This document shows positions 63,572 through 64,000 of a DNA stretch of 64,000 nucleotides, piece after piece. Source of the DNA: Drosophila persimilis (taxonomy: Eukaryota; Arthropoda; Insecta; Diptera; Drosophilidae); NCBI RefSeq assembly GCF_003286085.1, contig NW_020825289.1:6510001-6574000 (forward strand). The letters run 5' to 3'. The translations under genes were made by a program, and so were the position numbers. The stretch's first letter is position 1; every line of letters begins with the position of its first letter. The notes below the pieces were generated by a model, which saw nothing but the letters and a program-made list of their open reading frames with translations, had not been told where the DNA came from and searched no databases.

Positions 63572-64000
<429 letters not shown>

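Overview
This window is nuclear DNA of a Drosophila species. GT-AG introns, short Drosophila-type introns, core-promoter motifs (Motif 1, DRE, TATA) and the gene set all fit. The genes look like the 57D-E neighbourhood of D. melanogaster 2R (Muller element C): SLC37, ABCC, CPTP, Sgf29, RpL29, queuosine salvage, KIDINS220 homologue, Panoramix, glycogen debranching enzyme, SLC38A10-like, then the start of RpS15. The repeats and sequence divergence suggest a species other than D. melanogaster, possibly of the obscura group, but I cannot fix the species from sequence alone. All exon models were built by hand from splice signals and reading phase. CG numbers are from memory of family and neighbourhood, not from a search.

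Layout. 1-16.4 kb holds a large RGK-type GTPase gene on + (nine coding exons) with an intronless unknown gene nested antisense in its first intron. A small secreted-peptide gene (16.6-17.0 kb, -) follows. 17-20.5 kb is a gene-poor gap with a broken coding fragment and an old repeat. 20.5-27.9 kb has two convergent transporter genes: an SLC37 sugar-phosphate exchanger (+) and an ABCC/MRP4-like ABC transporter (-). 28.6-33.1 kb is a compact cluster: ceramide-1-phosphate transfer protein (-), Sgf29 (-), RpL29 (+), queuosine salvage glycosylase (-). 33.5-48.2 kb is a KIDINS220/ARMS homologue (+) with five candidate alternative first coding exons. 48.5-50.6 kb is an intronless gene (-) that I read as panoramix, the piRNA-pathway silencing factor. 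50.6-52.2 kb holds a dispersed repeat and a hAT transposon with an 8-bp target-site duplication. 53-58.9 kb is the glycogen debranching enzyme (+). 59.2-62.5 kb has an unknown proline-rich gene (-) and an SLC38A10-like transporter (-). 63.6 kb to the end is the start of RpS15 (+).

The most interesting points are: (1) a diverged repeat family with five copies, each lying 5' of a gene and all in one orientation relative to it, with Motif 1-like and GGTATATTT-like sequences at or near its gene-proximal edge; (2) the KIDINS220 homologue, where five separate ATG exons all end in phase 0 ahead of one common ankyrin exon; (3) a panoramix gene with a long charged Arg/His repeat and tandem LC8-type motifs; (4) a complete hAT footprint; (5) two frame-disrupted coding remnants of unknown origin.
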